Part shown: positions 37,881-46,653 of the stretch, in pieces
Layout of the letters: every line of letters starts with the position of its first letter
Numbering within the stretch: position 1 is the first letter of the stretch
Source of the DNA: Bermanella sp051277445
GTDB lineage: Bacteria; Pseudomonadota; Gammaproteobacteria; Pseudomonadales; Oceanobacteraceae
Direction: 5' to 3'
NCBI GenBank assembly: GCA_051277445.1
Contig: JBNMQC010000001.1
Location: 124,001 to 188,000, forward strand
DNA: 64,000 nucleotides
The notes under the pieces: generated by a model
What the model was told of the DNA's origin: nothing
What the model saw: only the letters and a program-made list of their open reading frames with translations
The model's database searches: none
Made by a program: the position numbers and the translations under genes

Positions 37881-40800
37881 ATGAAAAAGATTATTATTTC
37901 CATAACAAGAGTGCTTGCCAAAAGCTTGAATAGCATTGCATCTAGACTTGAAACCAAAGGCAGTTCTGATCTAAAGCCTAATAAATTTGTAGATCTAGCC
38001 CCAATTGATACTGCTGATGACAAGGGTATTTATTCTGAAGCGCTTCTGTTTGCGACAAACAAAGAAGAAATCTCAAATATTGCGCTAACCGGCCCCTATG
38101 GTTCAGGAAAGAGCAGTATCCTCAAAACATTTTTGAAGACCTATACAAGGCCATCACTTTATATATCTCTAGCTTCGTTCGAAGTCGAAGTCGAAGTCGA
38201 AACCAAAACCGAAGACGAAGCGACTAATAAAAAGGGTATCCGTCAAGAAATTGAAAGAAGTATCCTACAACAGATAGTTTATGGTGCTGATGCAAATAAA
38301 CTTCCGCTATCGCGTTTCAAAAGAATTCAATCTCCTGGTTTTCCTTTGTCGATATTAAAATCCTTTTGCATGATGCTAGGAATCATCGCACTTTGGTATG
38401 TGTTTGATCATCGAGAACAAGTCTTCAACGGCTCCTTTCTACTTCCATTTTCAGTAACTAACTGGTTGAACCTAGGAAGTGTCTTGATTGCAGGGGTATT
38501 TCTCTGGGCTGCATTGCATCATTTTTATGTAGCAAGTTTCGGTCTGTCTCTAAAAAGTATTTCCTTAAAAGATATTGAGATAAAGCCGGCTAATGATGAT
38601 CAGGCTTCCATACTGAATCGTCACTTAGATGAAATTATCTATTTCTTTCAATCTACAAAGTACGATCTTGTCATTATTGAAGATTTAGATCGATTTAACG
38701 ATCCGGAAATTTTCGTGACTCTGCGTGAAATTAATAATCTCGTTAACGAGAACGCGGGGGTTAATCGTACCATTAGGTTTCTATACGCAATACGTGACGA
38801 TATGTTCGCTAATACAGAACGAACCAAATTTTTTGAATTTATCATCCCAGTCATACCGATTATCAACACATCGAATTCCATTGATATGGTATTGAAACAG
38901 GGAGTGAGGCTTGAGCTCGACGAGCGACTTGATGGGCAGTTTTTGAGAGAAGTTTCCCGATATTTAAATGATCTTAGGTTAATTCGGAATATCTTCAATG
39001 AGTATGCGATATATGAGGCTAAATTGGAAGTAGACGGAGAGAGAATGCTTGATCCTGATAAACTCCTCGCAATCCTTATATATAAAAACTTTTATCCAAG
39101 AGACTTTGAGCAATTACACCGTGGCGTTGGTGTACTCTTCAAAATATTGAATATTAAGGACGAGCTCATTGCTCCAAGTGAACTCGTATATCGAGAGAAG
39201 ATAGAGGAACTTGAGAAGCAACTTGAAATAGCTGAGCAACAAGTGCCTTCTGATCTGGTCGAGCTAAAGAAAATCTACTCAATGAATCTAATAGAAAAAC
39301 TTAGACCAGACACTATACAAGTCTGCTATCAACAGGGAAATTGGGTGCCGCTCAAGGAATTGGTCAATGACGATGCTTTTGAGGAGCTAATAGGGGCTAC
39401 TAACTTAATTCAAAAAAATGCTTATAATCATCAAAATAATATCAATCTTTCTCATTTGAAAAGTGAGACTGATCCCCAAAAAACCTACAAGCAGCGGAAG
39501 GCGGAGATTGAAAGTAACTCCGAGGACAATAAGAGCAAAATCTTACGTCATATACGTGATTTAAGATCAAAGGTTGAAGCCCTCCGCATGAAGAAACTCA
39601 ATGAGATATTACGTTTAAATATCGATAGTATGGCAGATGTCTTCAAAACACTTGAGGAAAATAGCGAGCTTGCTCGTTTTCTGGTTTTGGAAGGTCATAT
39701 TGACGATACCTACTACCAATATACGTCACTCTTTCACTCAGGTCGTTTGTCACCTAGAGATAACAAATTTCTTATCCAAATTCGTGCGTTTATTACACCT
39801 GAGCCTGATTTTCAAATCGATAACCCGAAAGAAGTCATTGCAGCAATGCGTGACGAAGATTTCGGGCAAAGCTATGCTTTGAATGTGAAGCTTGTTGATA
39901 GTCTTTTAAATGAGTCGGGTCATTATTCCAATCAGGTTAAAAAGCTTTTTGAATTTATCTCGTCAAACTTTAAAAAAACTGAAGGTTTCTTTGATGCTTA
40001 TTATGCAAGTGGTTGCGATGTTAAGGGGTTGCTTTCCGGGCTATCAAATACTTGGAATGGACTCGTTCCAGCTATTATTGCCAGTCATAATAATAGTATT
40101 CATATCGCACGATTGATCAGTAGCTTACCAGAAGATTCCTTAAGAAAACTTGGAGCGGATTTTAAAGAGTTGTCTGGATTTATTTCTAAGAATCTTCCAG
40201 AGATACTTGTGAATGTACCAGAATTAGAACCAATTCGATTAAGTTGTATAAACGTTAAGGTTAAAAATTTTTCTGAAGTCAATGATTATTCTGAAATTGT
40301 TCATTTTATGTTTGAAGAGGGGCATTATGAGCTTACGATCCCGAACTTAGAATACGTCTATCAAGTGATTTTGAGAGAGCATGATCTGGAGTCATTTTAT
40401 AAGAAGAATTTTACGACTTTGCGTAATATGGATAATGAAGCTTTGAAAAACCGAGTTGAACACGAGTTCAGCTTTTATTTTCATAACATTCTATTGAAAC
40501 TCCAAGATAACTCAGAAGAGGATGCTTCTACGATTCTTGAGGTGATTTGGCATGAAGAAATTGAACAAGATTATCTATATATATTTCTTGAGCAGCAGAC
40601 GACGCGACTACCTCTTCTAGAGGATACCCCTGATAGAATGCATTCAATGTTATTTGATTTAATTGCAATAGAACCAACTTGGGAAAATTGTCTTGCTCTT
40701 ATAGAGGATGAGGAGTTTGAAGCTGATAATCTAATTCGATATCTTGAAGAAGAGGATGTTCGTGAAATTATACTGAAGTCTCCCATTCCTAGTGATTCGG

Positions 40801-41519
40801 AATCATTCAAGCTACGTGAGTTCATTATCAATGCAGGTGCTATTTCTGATACTGTCTATAGAGAATATGTACAGGCTCTACCTAGGCCGTTTAAGGTATT
40901 TCCTAAAGGGCTTGAGGAATCTAAGCTTCACATTTTAATTGATGAAAGAAAAGTAGTATTTTCTCAAGAAAGTTTAGGTGATTTATCTGATAATTATGAC
41001 TTACAAGTATTATTTGTTGCGACAAATATAGATATATATTTAGCTGAACCAGGTAGTTTTGAATTGGATGACGATTTCTTCGAAAGTCTTCTTAACTCTG
41101 AAATTAGCCATAATGATCAGCTTGAAATCATAAAATTAATGAATTTGGATTTACTTGTGAAGCATCCTGGGCGAGCAGCGCTAGTTGGCCCTATTATTCA
41201 AAATTCTGATGCCGATGAATTTGACCTTAATGCAGATATTTTAAGAGCACTAATTGATTATTCTATAGACATAGAGACAAAGGTATCACTTCTGAATGCA
41301 TACAATGTTCTTTTGGATGATGATGAAGTTCGTCAACTCCTGTCTAATCTTCCACATCCGTTTTCCGAAATAAAAACAGGACATACGAAACCGAAGTTGA
41401 AAAACACTCCAGAAAATCGAAATCTGGTTAGTTGGCTTGATTCAAGAAAAATTATTTCGTCATGGAAAAAGGTTGGTCATCTTTCCAGTGAAATACAAGT
41501 TAATCTCTATAGGGCCTAA
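37881..41519 (+). CDS. KAP/YobI-type membrane P-loop NTPase
   Basis: 1212 aa, AT-rich. Residues 35-75 have the YobI-like entry (FVDLAPIDTADDKGIYSEAL) leading to Walker A GPYGSGKSS (71-79). Two membrane helices (~157-175 and ~195-215) are inserted before Walker B YDLVIIEDLDRF (261-272), followed by a sensor-like LYAIRDDMF. This insertion of helices inside the NTPase fold is the hallmark of the KAP family, several of which act in phage defence. Residues ~450-1212 are a long, mostly helical acidic region without recognised domains. A GAAGTC hexamer occurs three times at 38181-38198. Role inferred as island-borne defence; not proven. Confidence 0.85.
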   Translation: MKKIIISITRVLAKSLNSIASRLETKGSSDLKPNKFVDLAPIDTADDKGIYSEALLFATNKEEISNIALTGPYGSGKSSILKTFLKTYTRPSLYISLASFEVEVEVETKTEDEATNKKGIRQEIERSILQQIVYGADANKLPLSRFKRIQSPGFPLSILKSFCMMLGIIALWYVFDHREQVFNGSFLLPFSVTNWLNLGSVLIAGVFLWAALHHFYVASFGLSLKSISLKDIEIKPANDDQASILNRHLDEIIYFFQSTKYDLVIIEDLDRFNDPEIFVTLREINNLVNENAGVNRTIRFLYAIRDDMFANTERTKFFEFIIPVIPIINTSNSIDMVLKQGVRLELDERLDGQFLREVSRYLNDLRLIRNIFNEYAIYEAKLEVDGERMLDPDKLLAILIYKNFYPRDFEQLHRGVGVLFKILNIKDELIAPSELVYREKIEELEKQLEIAEQQVPSDLVELKKIYSMNLIEKLRPDTIQVCYQQGNWVPLKELVNDDAFEELIGATNLIQKNAYNHQNNINLSHLKSETDPQKTYKQRKAEIESNSEDNKSKILRHIRDLRSKVEALRMKKLNEILRLNIDSMADVFKTLEENSELARFLVLEGHIDDTYYQYTSLFHSGRLSPRDNKFLIQIRAFITPEPDFQIDNPKEVIAAMRDEDFGQSYALNVKLVDSLLNESGHYSNQVKKLFEFISSNFKKTEGFFDAYYASGCDVKGLLSGLSNTWNGLVPAIIASHNNSIHIARLISSLPEDSLRKLGADFKELSGFISKNLPEILVNVPELEPIRLSCINVKVKNFSEVNDYSEIVHFMFEEGHYELTIPNLEYVYQVILREHDLESFYKKNFTTLRNMDNEALKNRVEHEFSFYFHNILLKLQDNSEEDASTILEVIWHEEIEQDYLYIFLEQQTTRLPLLEDTPDRMHSMLFDLIAIEPTWENCLALIEDEEFEADNLIRYLEEEDVREIILKSPIPSDSESFKLREFIINAGAISDTVYREYVQALPRPFKVFPKGLEESKLHILIDERKVVFSQESLGDLSDNYDLQVLFVATNIDIYLAEPGSFELDDDFFESLLNSEISHNDQLEIIKLMNLDLLVKHPGRAALVGPIIQNSDADEFDLNADILRALIDYSIDIETKVSLLNAYNVLLDDDEVRQLLSNLPHPFSEIKTGHTKPKLKNTPENRNLVSWLDSRKIISSWKKVGHLSSEIQVNLYRA

Positions 41520-41697
41520 TTCATAAGTACTAAACTGGTAATATTTGGGTATTCATACTTGGTATTATCTGTATAACTGGGCATTTCTATAGTATGGCTA
41601 TCAGTTAAGTAAACGGATAAGGGTCAAGCAATATCAATATGCATTGAATTTGCTTATGCCACTATTCAAATGCGGAAAATAACCAAATAAAATTTGT

Positions 41698-42312
41698 ATG
41701 AATATTAAAGATTTACATCATAAACTTAAAACATATCTAGACTGGCCAATTCCTTATTGGGTATCCCCTGTTGGTGTGTTTTTAATATCGGCTTTATTTT
41801 GGCTATATTCGAAGGCCTATGATTTCAATATGCCATCTACTACGCATTGGATATTAGATAAAATAGTATATATTTTAGGCATTTTTGCTGCAGCATTAAT
41901 TGCTCAGCATATTTTTAATCAAAATGCTCGTAATCGTGAAAATAGAGAAAGGCGCCTTCGAAGGATAGAAGAGGTAATTCCTTTAGTAGAGTCGCTCAGG
42001 GAAGCTGCAATTAAGTACAATTCAGCAACATCAGAGACTTATGAAGAATGCTATACAGCGATTATGAATAAGCTGGTTGTTATTAAAACGTACCTTAATA
42101 TATATTTCCCTGATAAAACTAATATTAACGATTTTCACAAGTATATGACCGAGAATAATAGAGCGATCAGGCGTGACTTTATGAAAGACGATAGAGTTAA
42201 AAAAGTTGGAGTATTTATAAAGTCACGAGACAAAGAAGCTTCGGTGGCTAAGAATATAAATAAATTAGTGAAGGAGCTAATTGATATTCACCAGCTTATC
42301 GAAAGAGAATAA
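41698..42312 (+). CDS. Small two-helix membrane protein of unknown function
   Basis: 204 aa. Two membrane helices (~20-38 and ~50-70: VSPVGVFLISALFWLY, IVYILGIFAAALIAQHIF) are followed by a basic, helical cytoplasmic part (RNRENRERRLRRIEEVIPLVESL). No motif recognised. 178 nt after the KAP-type NTPase, same strand and AT-rich composition. I infer a possible partner of the NTPase. No terminator was seen between them. Confidence 0.72.
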   Translation: MNIKDLHHKLKTYLDWPIPYWVSPVGVFLISALFWLYSKAYDFNMPSTTHWILDKIVYILGIFAAALIAQHIFNQNARNRENRERRLRRIEEVIPLVESLREAAIKYNSATSETYEECYTAIMNKLVVIKTYLNIYFPDKTNINDFHKYMTENNRAIRRDFMKDDRVKKVGVFIKSRDKEASVAKNINKLVKELIDIHQLIERE

Positions 42313-42615
42313 ATTTTATTAAAACCAAACAGTTTTTTGTATAAAACTCGCTAACTAAGATTGGGATATATAAATTATTGACTTTAAGTTTTAAGGTTAA
42401 TTTAGTTTTTCCTACTATAGTGTTTCCTATCTTTCCACCTATCAGCATTCAGGTTTTATAGGCGCTCTAGGCCGATTTTTGCCTCAAAAGAAGTGAAGAA
42501 AGGAACCCTGATTTTTGGAATTGGTAAATCCTTATTCACTGCGATTCTTTGCCCCGTACTCCTTGATCAAGCCTCAGAGGAACCTAGAGTTCTTAACCAT
42601 GAGGATTGGTATTCA
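42313..42615. other. Gene-free stretch between convergent island genes
   Basis: About 300 nt between the membrane-protein gene and the convergent 287-aa gene. No open frame, RNA gene or clear terminator is seen. Confidence 0.6.
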
Positions 42616-43479
42616 TTAGAATGGTGATAACCCACCTGAACTCTCATACTCATCTAACCAATTATTTACACTATCACTATGGTTTCTATCTAGGTCCCTT
42701 TTAGCAATACCAATAGAATGATTAACCGCACTACCTTGTAACCTTGAACCGTGGTCACACGCCCCCGTAACGGAATACTCTTGGAGGCCTTGTTTTACTT
42801 GGCTGTAAGAGTATTCCTTAGGCATAGGGCTTAGGCATGAGTTAGGCATTTCTTGGGCAAGGTTAAGGCATCCAGTAGGCATGGCTGCAACTAACTCATC
42901 ATAAGTAACATGTAGTAAGCCAATGCTTTTGTTGGCCAATTTCTTTTTGGCTTTACTGGTCGTTGAGTAAGCGGCTGTATAGACGAACCCTTTAAGGTTA
43001 CCCATGTACCGGCATAACCTAGAAGGGTTGTAGCTCTTTAATCCGGTGCGTTGCCATAGCTTTACAAACTCCCCTGCTTTAGGGGGTGAAAACTCCCCCT
43101 TTGGCAGTGGTGAACCTTTTGGCTCATTGTTACGGCCAGCTCTTTGCCTTTTAAGGCTAACGTTGAAGGCGGCGAACGCGTCATTCATATCATTAAGATT
43201 GGTGAATTGTAGGGTGAGGGTGTCGTGCTTATGTGCGCCGTATTGCCCTAATGAGTAACCGTGGTAAATAAAGGCATTTCTTCCTGTGATGCCAGCAATA
43301 TCGGTTAGCAATGCTTCAGTGTTTAGCTTCAGCCAGTCTGAAGGGACTGGCCTACCGCTTTTGGCAGTGATAACTAACGTACCTTTAACGACTTCTACTA
43401 TATCGCCTCGCTCAATTAAGCGGGCAATAGGGGACCGTAAGGTCCCTCTGAAAGCCTTTGAGTGAGTAGAGGCATCCAT
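42616..43479 (-). CDS. Island accessory protein, unknown function
   Basis: 287 aa, soluble. No catalytic motif recognised. Residues ~110-135 are a basic, proline-rich linker (KRQRAGRNNEPKGSPLPKGE). It starts 2 nt after the stop of the 98-aa gene, which itself follows alpA closely, so the three form one operon. By position it could be a replication or regulatory protein of the element, but this is only inference. Confidence 0.7.
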   Translation of the reverse strand: MDASTHSKAFRGTLRSPIARLIERGDIVEVVKGTLVITAKSGRPVPSDWLKLNTEALLTDIAGITGRNAFIYHGYSLGQYGAHKHDTLTLQFTNLNDMNDAFAAFNVSLKRQRAGRNNEPKGSPLPKGEFSPPKAGEFVKLWQRTGLKSYNPSRLCRYMGNLKGFVYTAAYSTTSKAKKKLANKSIGLLHVTYDELVAAMPTGCLNLAQEMPNSCLSPMPKEYSYSQVKQGLQEYSVTGACDHGSRLQGSAVNHSIGIAKRDLDRNHSDSVNNWLDEYESSGGLSPF

Positions 43480-43481
43480 GG

Positions 43482-43778
43482 CTACCTCGGGATATTAGGC
43501 AGGTAGGGCTTGATAAGTTGGCGAGCGCGTTCTTTCGATTCATCCGCCAGCCAATAACGCGTATAGCGAACTCTGCGCCCTACATGGTTGATATGGGGCT
43601 CTCTTAGTTTTCTAAAAGAAAATCCATGCTCAATTGTTAATTCGCTTACCGTGGAATTTAGGTAGGTATCGCCATATAAGCGCTGGGCCTCTAGTCGATT
43701 CATTGAATGATTAACAAAGTAAGTTAAAGCATGGATGTACTTTGGAATATGCTTGGTTTTCTTTGGAAGGTTTGCCAT
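43482..43778 (-). CDS. Small helix-turn-helix-type phage/satellite protein
   Basis: 98 aa. The segment HSMNRLEAQRLYGDTYLNST followed by VSELTIEHGFSFRK and RYTRYWLAD resembles the small winged-helix proteins found in temperate phages and satellites. Middle gene of an alpA-linked operon (3-nt gaps on both sides). Family call is from pattern memory. Confidence 0.7.
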   Translation of the reverse strand: MANLPKKTKHIPKYIHALTYFVNHSMNRLEAQRLYGDTYLNSTVSELTIEHGFSFRKLREPHINHVGRRVRYTRYWLADESKERARQLIKPYLPNIPR

Positions 43779-43781
43779 GAC

Positions 43782-43967
43782 TTATGCTCTCCCTTCCATT
43801 TGCTCGCTTACCCATTCTTGGACCTCTAGAAGTGGCCAGCGTACGCAACGGTTAGAAAGAGTGATTCGCTTGGGGAAGTTACCCGCCATCTCAATGCGAT
43901 AGATAGTGGAACGGGATAGTCCGGTTAGTTTTGAAACGGTTTTATAGTCTATGAGGGACTGAGTCAT
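43782..43967 (-). CDS. AlpA-family phage regulatory protein
   Basis: 61 aa MerR-like helix-turn-helix: TVSKLTGLSRSTIYRIEMAG, then FPKRITLSNRCVRW and VQEWVSEQ, the classic AlpA pattern. AlpA proteins of P4-like elements activate integrase or excision genes. First gene of the three-gene operon. Confidence 0.92.
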   Translation of the reverse strand: MTQSLIDYKTVSKLTGLSRSTIYRIEMAGNFPKRITLSNRCVRWPLLEVQEWVSEQMEGRA

Positions 43968-44062
43968 TTTTGATTACACCTTGTCTCTGTGGGTTAGGTG
44001 TAATCATTAAATCAAAGGAATGTGAGTACTAATGAGGGCGTCAGAGTATCAAATCATACCTT

Positions 44063-44911
44063 CTACAACCCTATTGTGGGTATCCCATGACTTTCACATA
44101 GTTTTATAGCGGTTTTTATTTGTCTATTTACACCTCTAACGGAAAGGTTTTCATACTCAGGTTGAGCGATAACAATGAGTTGAGTGATTAACGGTCCAAT
44201 TCCCTTAAGTTCTTTTGTGGCTTCCATACCTATTAAAGATGCAATACTGAAAAGCATTTTTCTGATCTTTAATTGTATTTCTGTAGCTTCTTTGTTGTTT
44301 ATTGAGTAGTGGATATCAGAACTACCAAGAGACTCAATATGATCAGCGAATTCCAATAATATTTCGCGTGTTGGTTTTAGTAAAAAATTACTAAGTACAT
44401 TTATGGCTGTATTTAGGTCTTCGTCTTGTATGTTTGTGTACGCGGGGAGCATACCAAAGCGTGGGTCTAGACCCTTGACTAACATGAAACCATAGTCATG
44501 GAACCTGCTTCCTGTGTGTGCAAAAAGCCTATTTGTTGCGTCTCTAAAGTCTTGTATGGATTTGTTAAAATCCCTTTTGATCGCTGTACCATGCTTATAG
44601 CCAGACCAATCAGCGATAAAAAGAAGTTCATTGAGTATATCCAATTCGTTCTTAATGTGATCATGTGAGAGTGTATTTATGGATTTCTTTTGTTGAATGT
44701 GGAGTTCATGTATAGCCTTTAAAGTTTTCATTTTGTGTTTTGAATCATCTCGTGAGAAGAATTCAATAATTGAAAAGTTAAGTTGCTCAAAATGGGGCTT
44801 TAAATCATCTTCTAGCGAGTCATAGGATGAAGTTAGATAGTCATATAGCCAATTTCTATATTCTTGAGATACCCATTTAGAAATCTTAAGGTCTCTTATA
44901 ATTTTATTCAT
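44063..44911 (-). CDS. Island cargo protein of unknown function
   Basis: 282 aa, AT-rich, soluble and mostly helical. No motif I can assign. It contains RDATNRLFAHTGSRFHD, with arginines and histidines in a helical setting, but it does not fit a HEPN or other nuclease signature well enough to name. It lies between integrase and alpA, 18 nt downstream of int. Confidence 0.65.
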   Translation of the reverse strand: MNKIIRDLKISKWVSQEYRNWLYDYLTSSYDSLEDDLKPHFEQLNFSIIEFFSRDDSKHKMKTLKAIHELHIQQKKSINTLSHDHIKNELDILNELLFIADWSGYKHGTAIKRDFNKSIQDFRDATNRLFAHTGSRFHDYGFMLVKGLDPRFGMLPAYTNIQDEDLNTAINVLSNFLLKPTREILLEFADHIESLGSSDIHYSINNKEATEIQLKIRKMLFSIASLIGMEATKELKGIGPLITQLIVIAQPEYENLSVRGVNRQIKTAIKLCESHGIPTIGL

Positions 44912-44929
44912 TTTAAACTTACTAATTTA

Positions 44930-46246
44930 TTAGTTTGAATTGATAGCTACTACATTTTTATATTCATTTTTGCATGTTATTTGCTCTAAACGCTTACCCC
45001 AAGCATCAAGCGCCTTTTGCTTCTCAGGTAGATAGTCATATCGGTCGTAGTGCTTACTGGATACGTCACCTAGAGCATGGTTGTTTATCCGGTCCCGAAT
45101 CTCTTTAGATAACCCCAGCTCCCCCATACGCGTTTTACAGGTACGTCTTAGGTCCCTTGGGGTGAAGGGTTCAAAGTTATTGCTTTTGATCTTGGTGAAG
45201 CGGTTAGCGGCTCTGCTAATGGAGGCCAGAGGCATTGGCTTGTTTGAATCGAGTCGATGAGGGAATAAATACGGGCTAGCGTCCTTGTGGTCCTGAATAT
45301 TATCTAAGACGGTCATAGCGAGATGATTAAGCGGTATCAAGTGCGCTTTGCCGTTTTTAGTCCGGCTGGCGGGTATCTCCCATAAGCTCTCTTTTAAATT
45401 AAATTCTGACCACTTAGCTTCTGATACTTCACTAACCCTTTGGCCGCCAGTGGCCAGTATTAACTTGAATATATGATCTATTGGGGAATAACCGCCACTA
45501 GAGTTGAAGCCATGCCATAGCTGGCGGATTTCATCTTGGGAAAGCTCTCTATCACATGGTTTTTCATTCTTCACGGCCTTGGGTACATCTCGAACAGGAT
45601 TGCGCTCTAACTGATAGGTAACGGATGCGTCCATGGTGCTTGGGTCGTTGTCATGCTCAAGCCCATAGGTAAATGATGCGCTTAGGTAAGAGCGTAAGCG
45701 GTTGGAACCCACCAGCGCCCCGCGCTTAATCATATTGTGAAGGACTAGCTTAATATCATGGCTGGTAATTTGGTTGGCTGGAGTGTTTTTACCCAAGAGG
45801 GGCAAAGCATCGTTTCTTAGCACTCGGATGACTTCGGCATAGGACTTCTTACCATTGGCCTTCATGTTGGCCGTATAGCCTTCAAAAAGCTGCTCTACAG
45901 TCCCTAGCTGGTTTTGTTTACGCTTCGCCTGTTCGTCTTCAAACTCTAAGCGGGCCAATTCGGCTTTAGGGTCCAATCCTTGGATTAGAAATGCGGCCAA
46001 CGCGTCTTTTTTGGCTCTAGCTTGCTGGAGGGTTAAACCTTTTCCCGAATTACTTTTGCTATAGGGACCAAGAGCTATCATGGCGCGTTTACCGGATAGC
46101 TTATAAGTAAAATAGAAAACCTTTTTTCCGCTTGGTCTAACTAACAGCCATAGAGCACCGTTACCACGCTCATGCTGGTTATCGGTTGCGTAATATTTAG
46201 CAGCTTTTGGTTTAAGCCCGAGAATTTCTTTATCAGTAAACGCCAT
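44930..46246 (-). CDS. int: Tyrosine integrase, P4 type
   Basis: 438 aa from ATG 46246 (MAFTDKEILGLKPKAAKYYA), preceded by AAGGG at 8 nt; an in-frame GTG at 46267 would add seven residues. N-terminal DUF4102-like arm-binding domain, a central SAM-like domain, and a C-terminal catalytic domain with GGQRVSEVSEAKW (Arg I), PRDLRRTCKTRMGELG (His/Arg box) and the tyrosine in KHYDRYDYL. Catalyses integration at the tRNA-Thr 3' end. It sits at the attR end, not beside the intact tRNA. Confidence 0.94.
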   Translation of the reverse strand: MAFTDKEILGLKPKAAKYYATDNQHERGNGALWLLVRPSGKKVFYFTYKLSGKRAMIALGPYSKSNSGKGLTLQQARAKKDALAAFLIQGLDPKAELARLEFEDEQAKRKQNQLGTVEQLFEGYTANMKANGKKSYAEVIRVLRNDALPLLGKNTPANQITSHDIKLVLHNMIKRGALVGSNRLRSYLSASFTYGLEHDNDPSTMDASVTYQLERNPVRDVPKAVKNEKPCDRELSQDEIRQLWHGFNSSGGYSPIDHIFKLILATGGQRVSEVSEAKWSEFNLKESLWEIPASRTKNGKAHLIPLNHLAMTVLDNIQDHKDASPYLFPHRLDSNKPMPLASISRAANRFTKIKSNNFEPFTPRDLRRTCKTRMGELGLSKEIRDRINNHALGDVSSKHYDRYDYLPEKQKALDAWGKRLEQITCKNEYKNVVAINSN

Positions 46247-46272
46247 TTTGGTCACCCTTATGGTCACCCTTA
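46247..46272. repeat. 26-bp island end repeat, right copy
   Basis: Exact match to 37299-37324. It lies at the start of int and supplies its AAGGG ribosome-binding site, so a protein bound here would also block int expression. Confidence 0.75.
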
Positions 46273-46386
46273 GAGTGTACCTTAAGGCATAAACCTGAAC
46301 AATTGAGAATAACGGATACTGCTAAAAATCCAGTAAATACAAGGGTTTAGGGCTAATATGGGAAAATGTGAATTGTGATGGAAAAC

Positions 46387-46433
46387 GACTTGTAATCAGT
46401 AGGTCCCGAGTTCGACTCTTGGTGTCGGCACCA
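46387..46433 (+). repeat. attR (47-bp tRNA-Thr 3' fragment)
   Basis: Exact copy of the anticodon loop to CCA of tRNA-Thr, without the 5' half, so it is not a functional tRNA. Marks the right end of the island. Confidence 0.95.
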
Positions 46434-46443
46434 ATTATTTAAA

Positions 46444-46476
46444 AGCCCGTTTGTGAAAGCAAACGGGCTTTTTTTT
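46444..46476 (+). terminator. Terminator after attR
   Basis: Perfect 10-bp stem AGCCCGTTTG-TGAAAG-CAAACGGGCT followed by eight T on the plus strand. Probably the original tRNA-Thr terminator. Confidence 0.85.
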
Positions 46477-46577
46477 GCCTGATGGTTTTTCAATTTAATG
46501 TTACATCGTTTCATGCACGTTATTCATTGAGCGCCCGCGACCACTATTTCTATCTTTCGAGCACGGTTTTTTTTCGC

Positions 46578-46611
46578 AAAAAAAAAGCCCGTTTGCTTTC
46601 ACAAACGGGCT
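46578..46611 (-). terminator. Inverted copy of the same terminator
   Basis: Stem AGCCCGTTTG-CTTTCA-CAAACGGGCT, the exact reverse complement of 46444-46469, with its T-run on the minus strand. Terminates the gene at 46654-47157. Confidence 0.85.
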
Positions 46612-46653
46612 GGCATGTTGTTGAATTCTGTGGGAACGGACGAGCTCTAACGA

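Noticed and set aside
44540..44600. HEPN nuclease motif in the 282-aa island protein
   Set aside because: Arg and His occur in RDATNRLFAHTG, but spacing does not fit the R-x4-6-H rule and nothing else supports the family.
46387..46433. Second tRNA-Thr gene
   Set aside because: Only the 3' half is present; no 5' acceptor strand or D arm. It is the att site.
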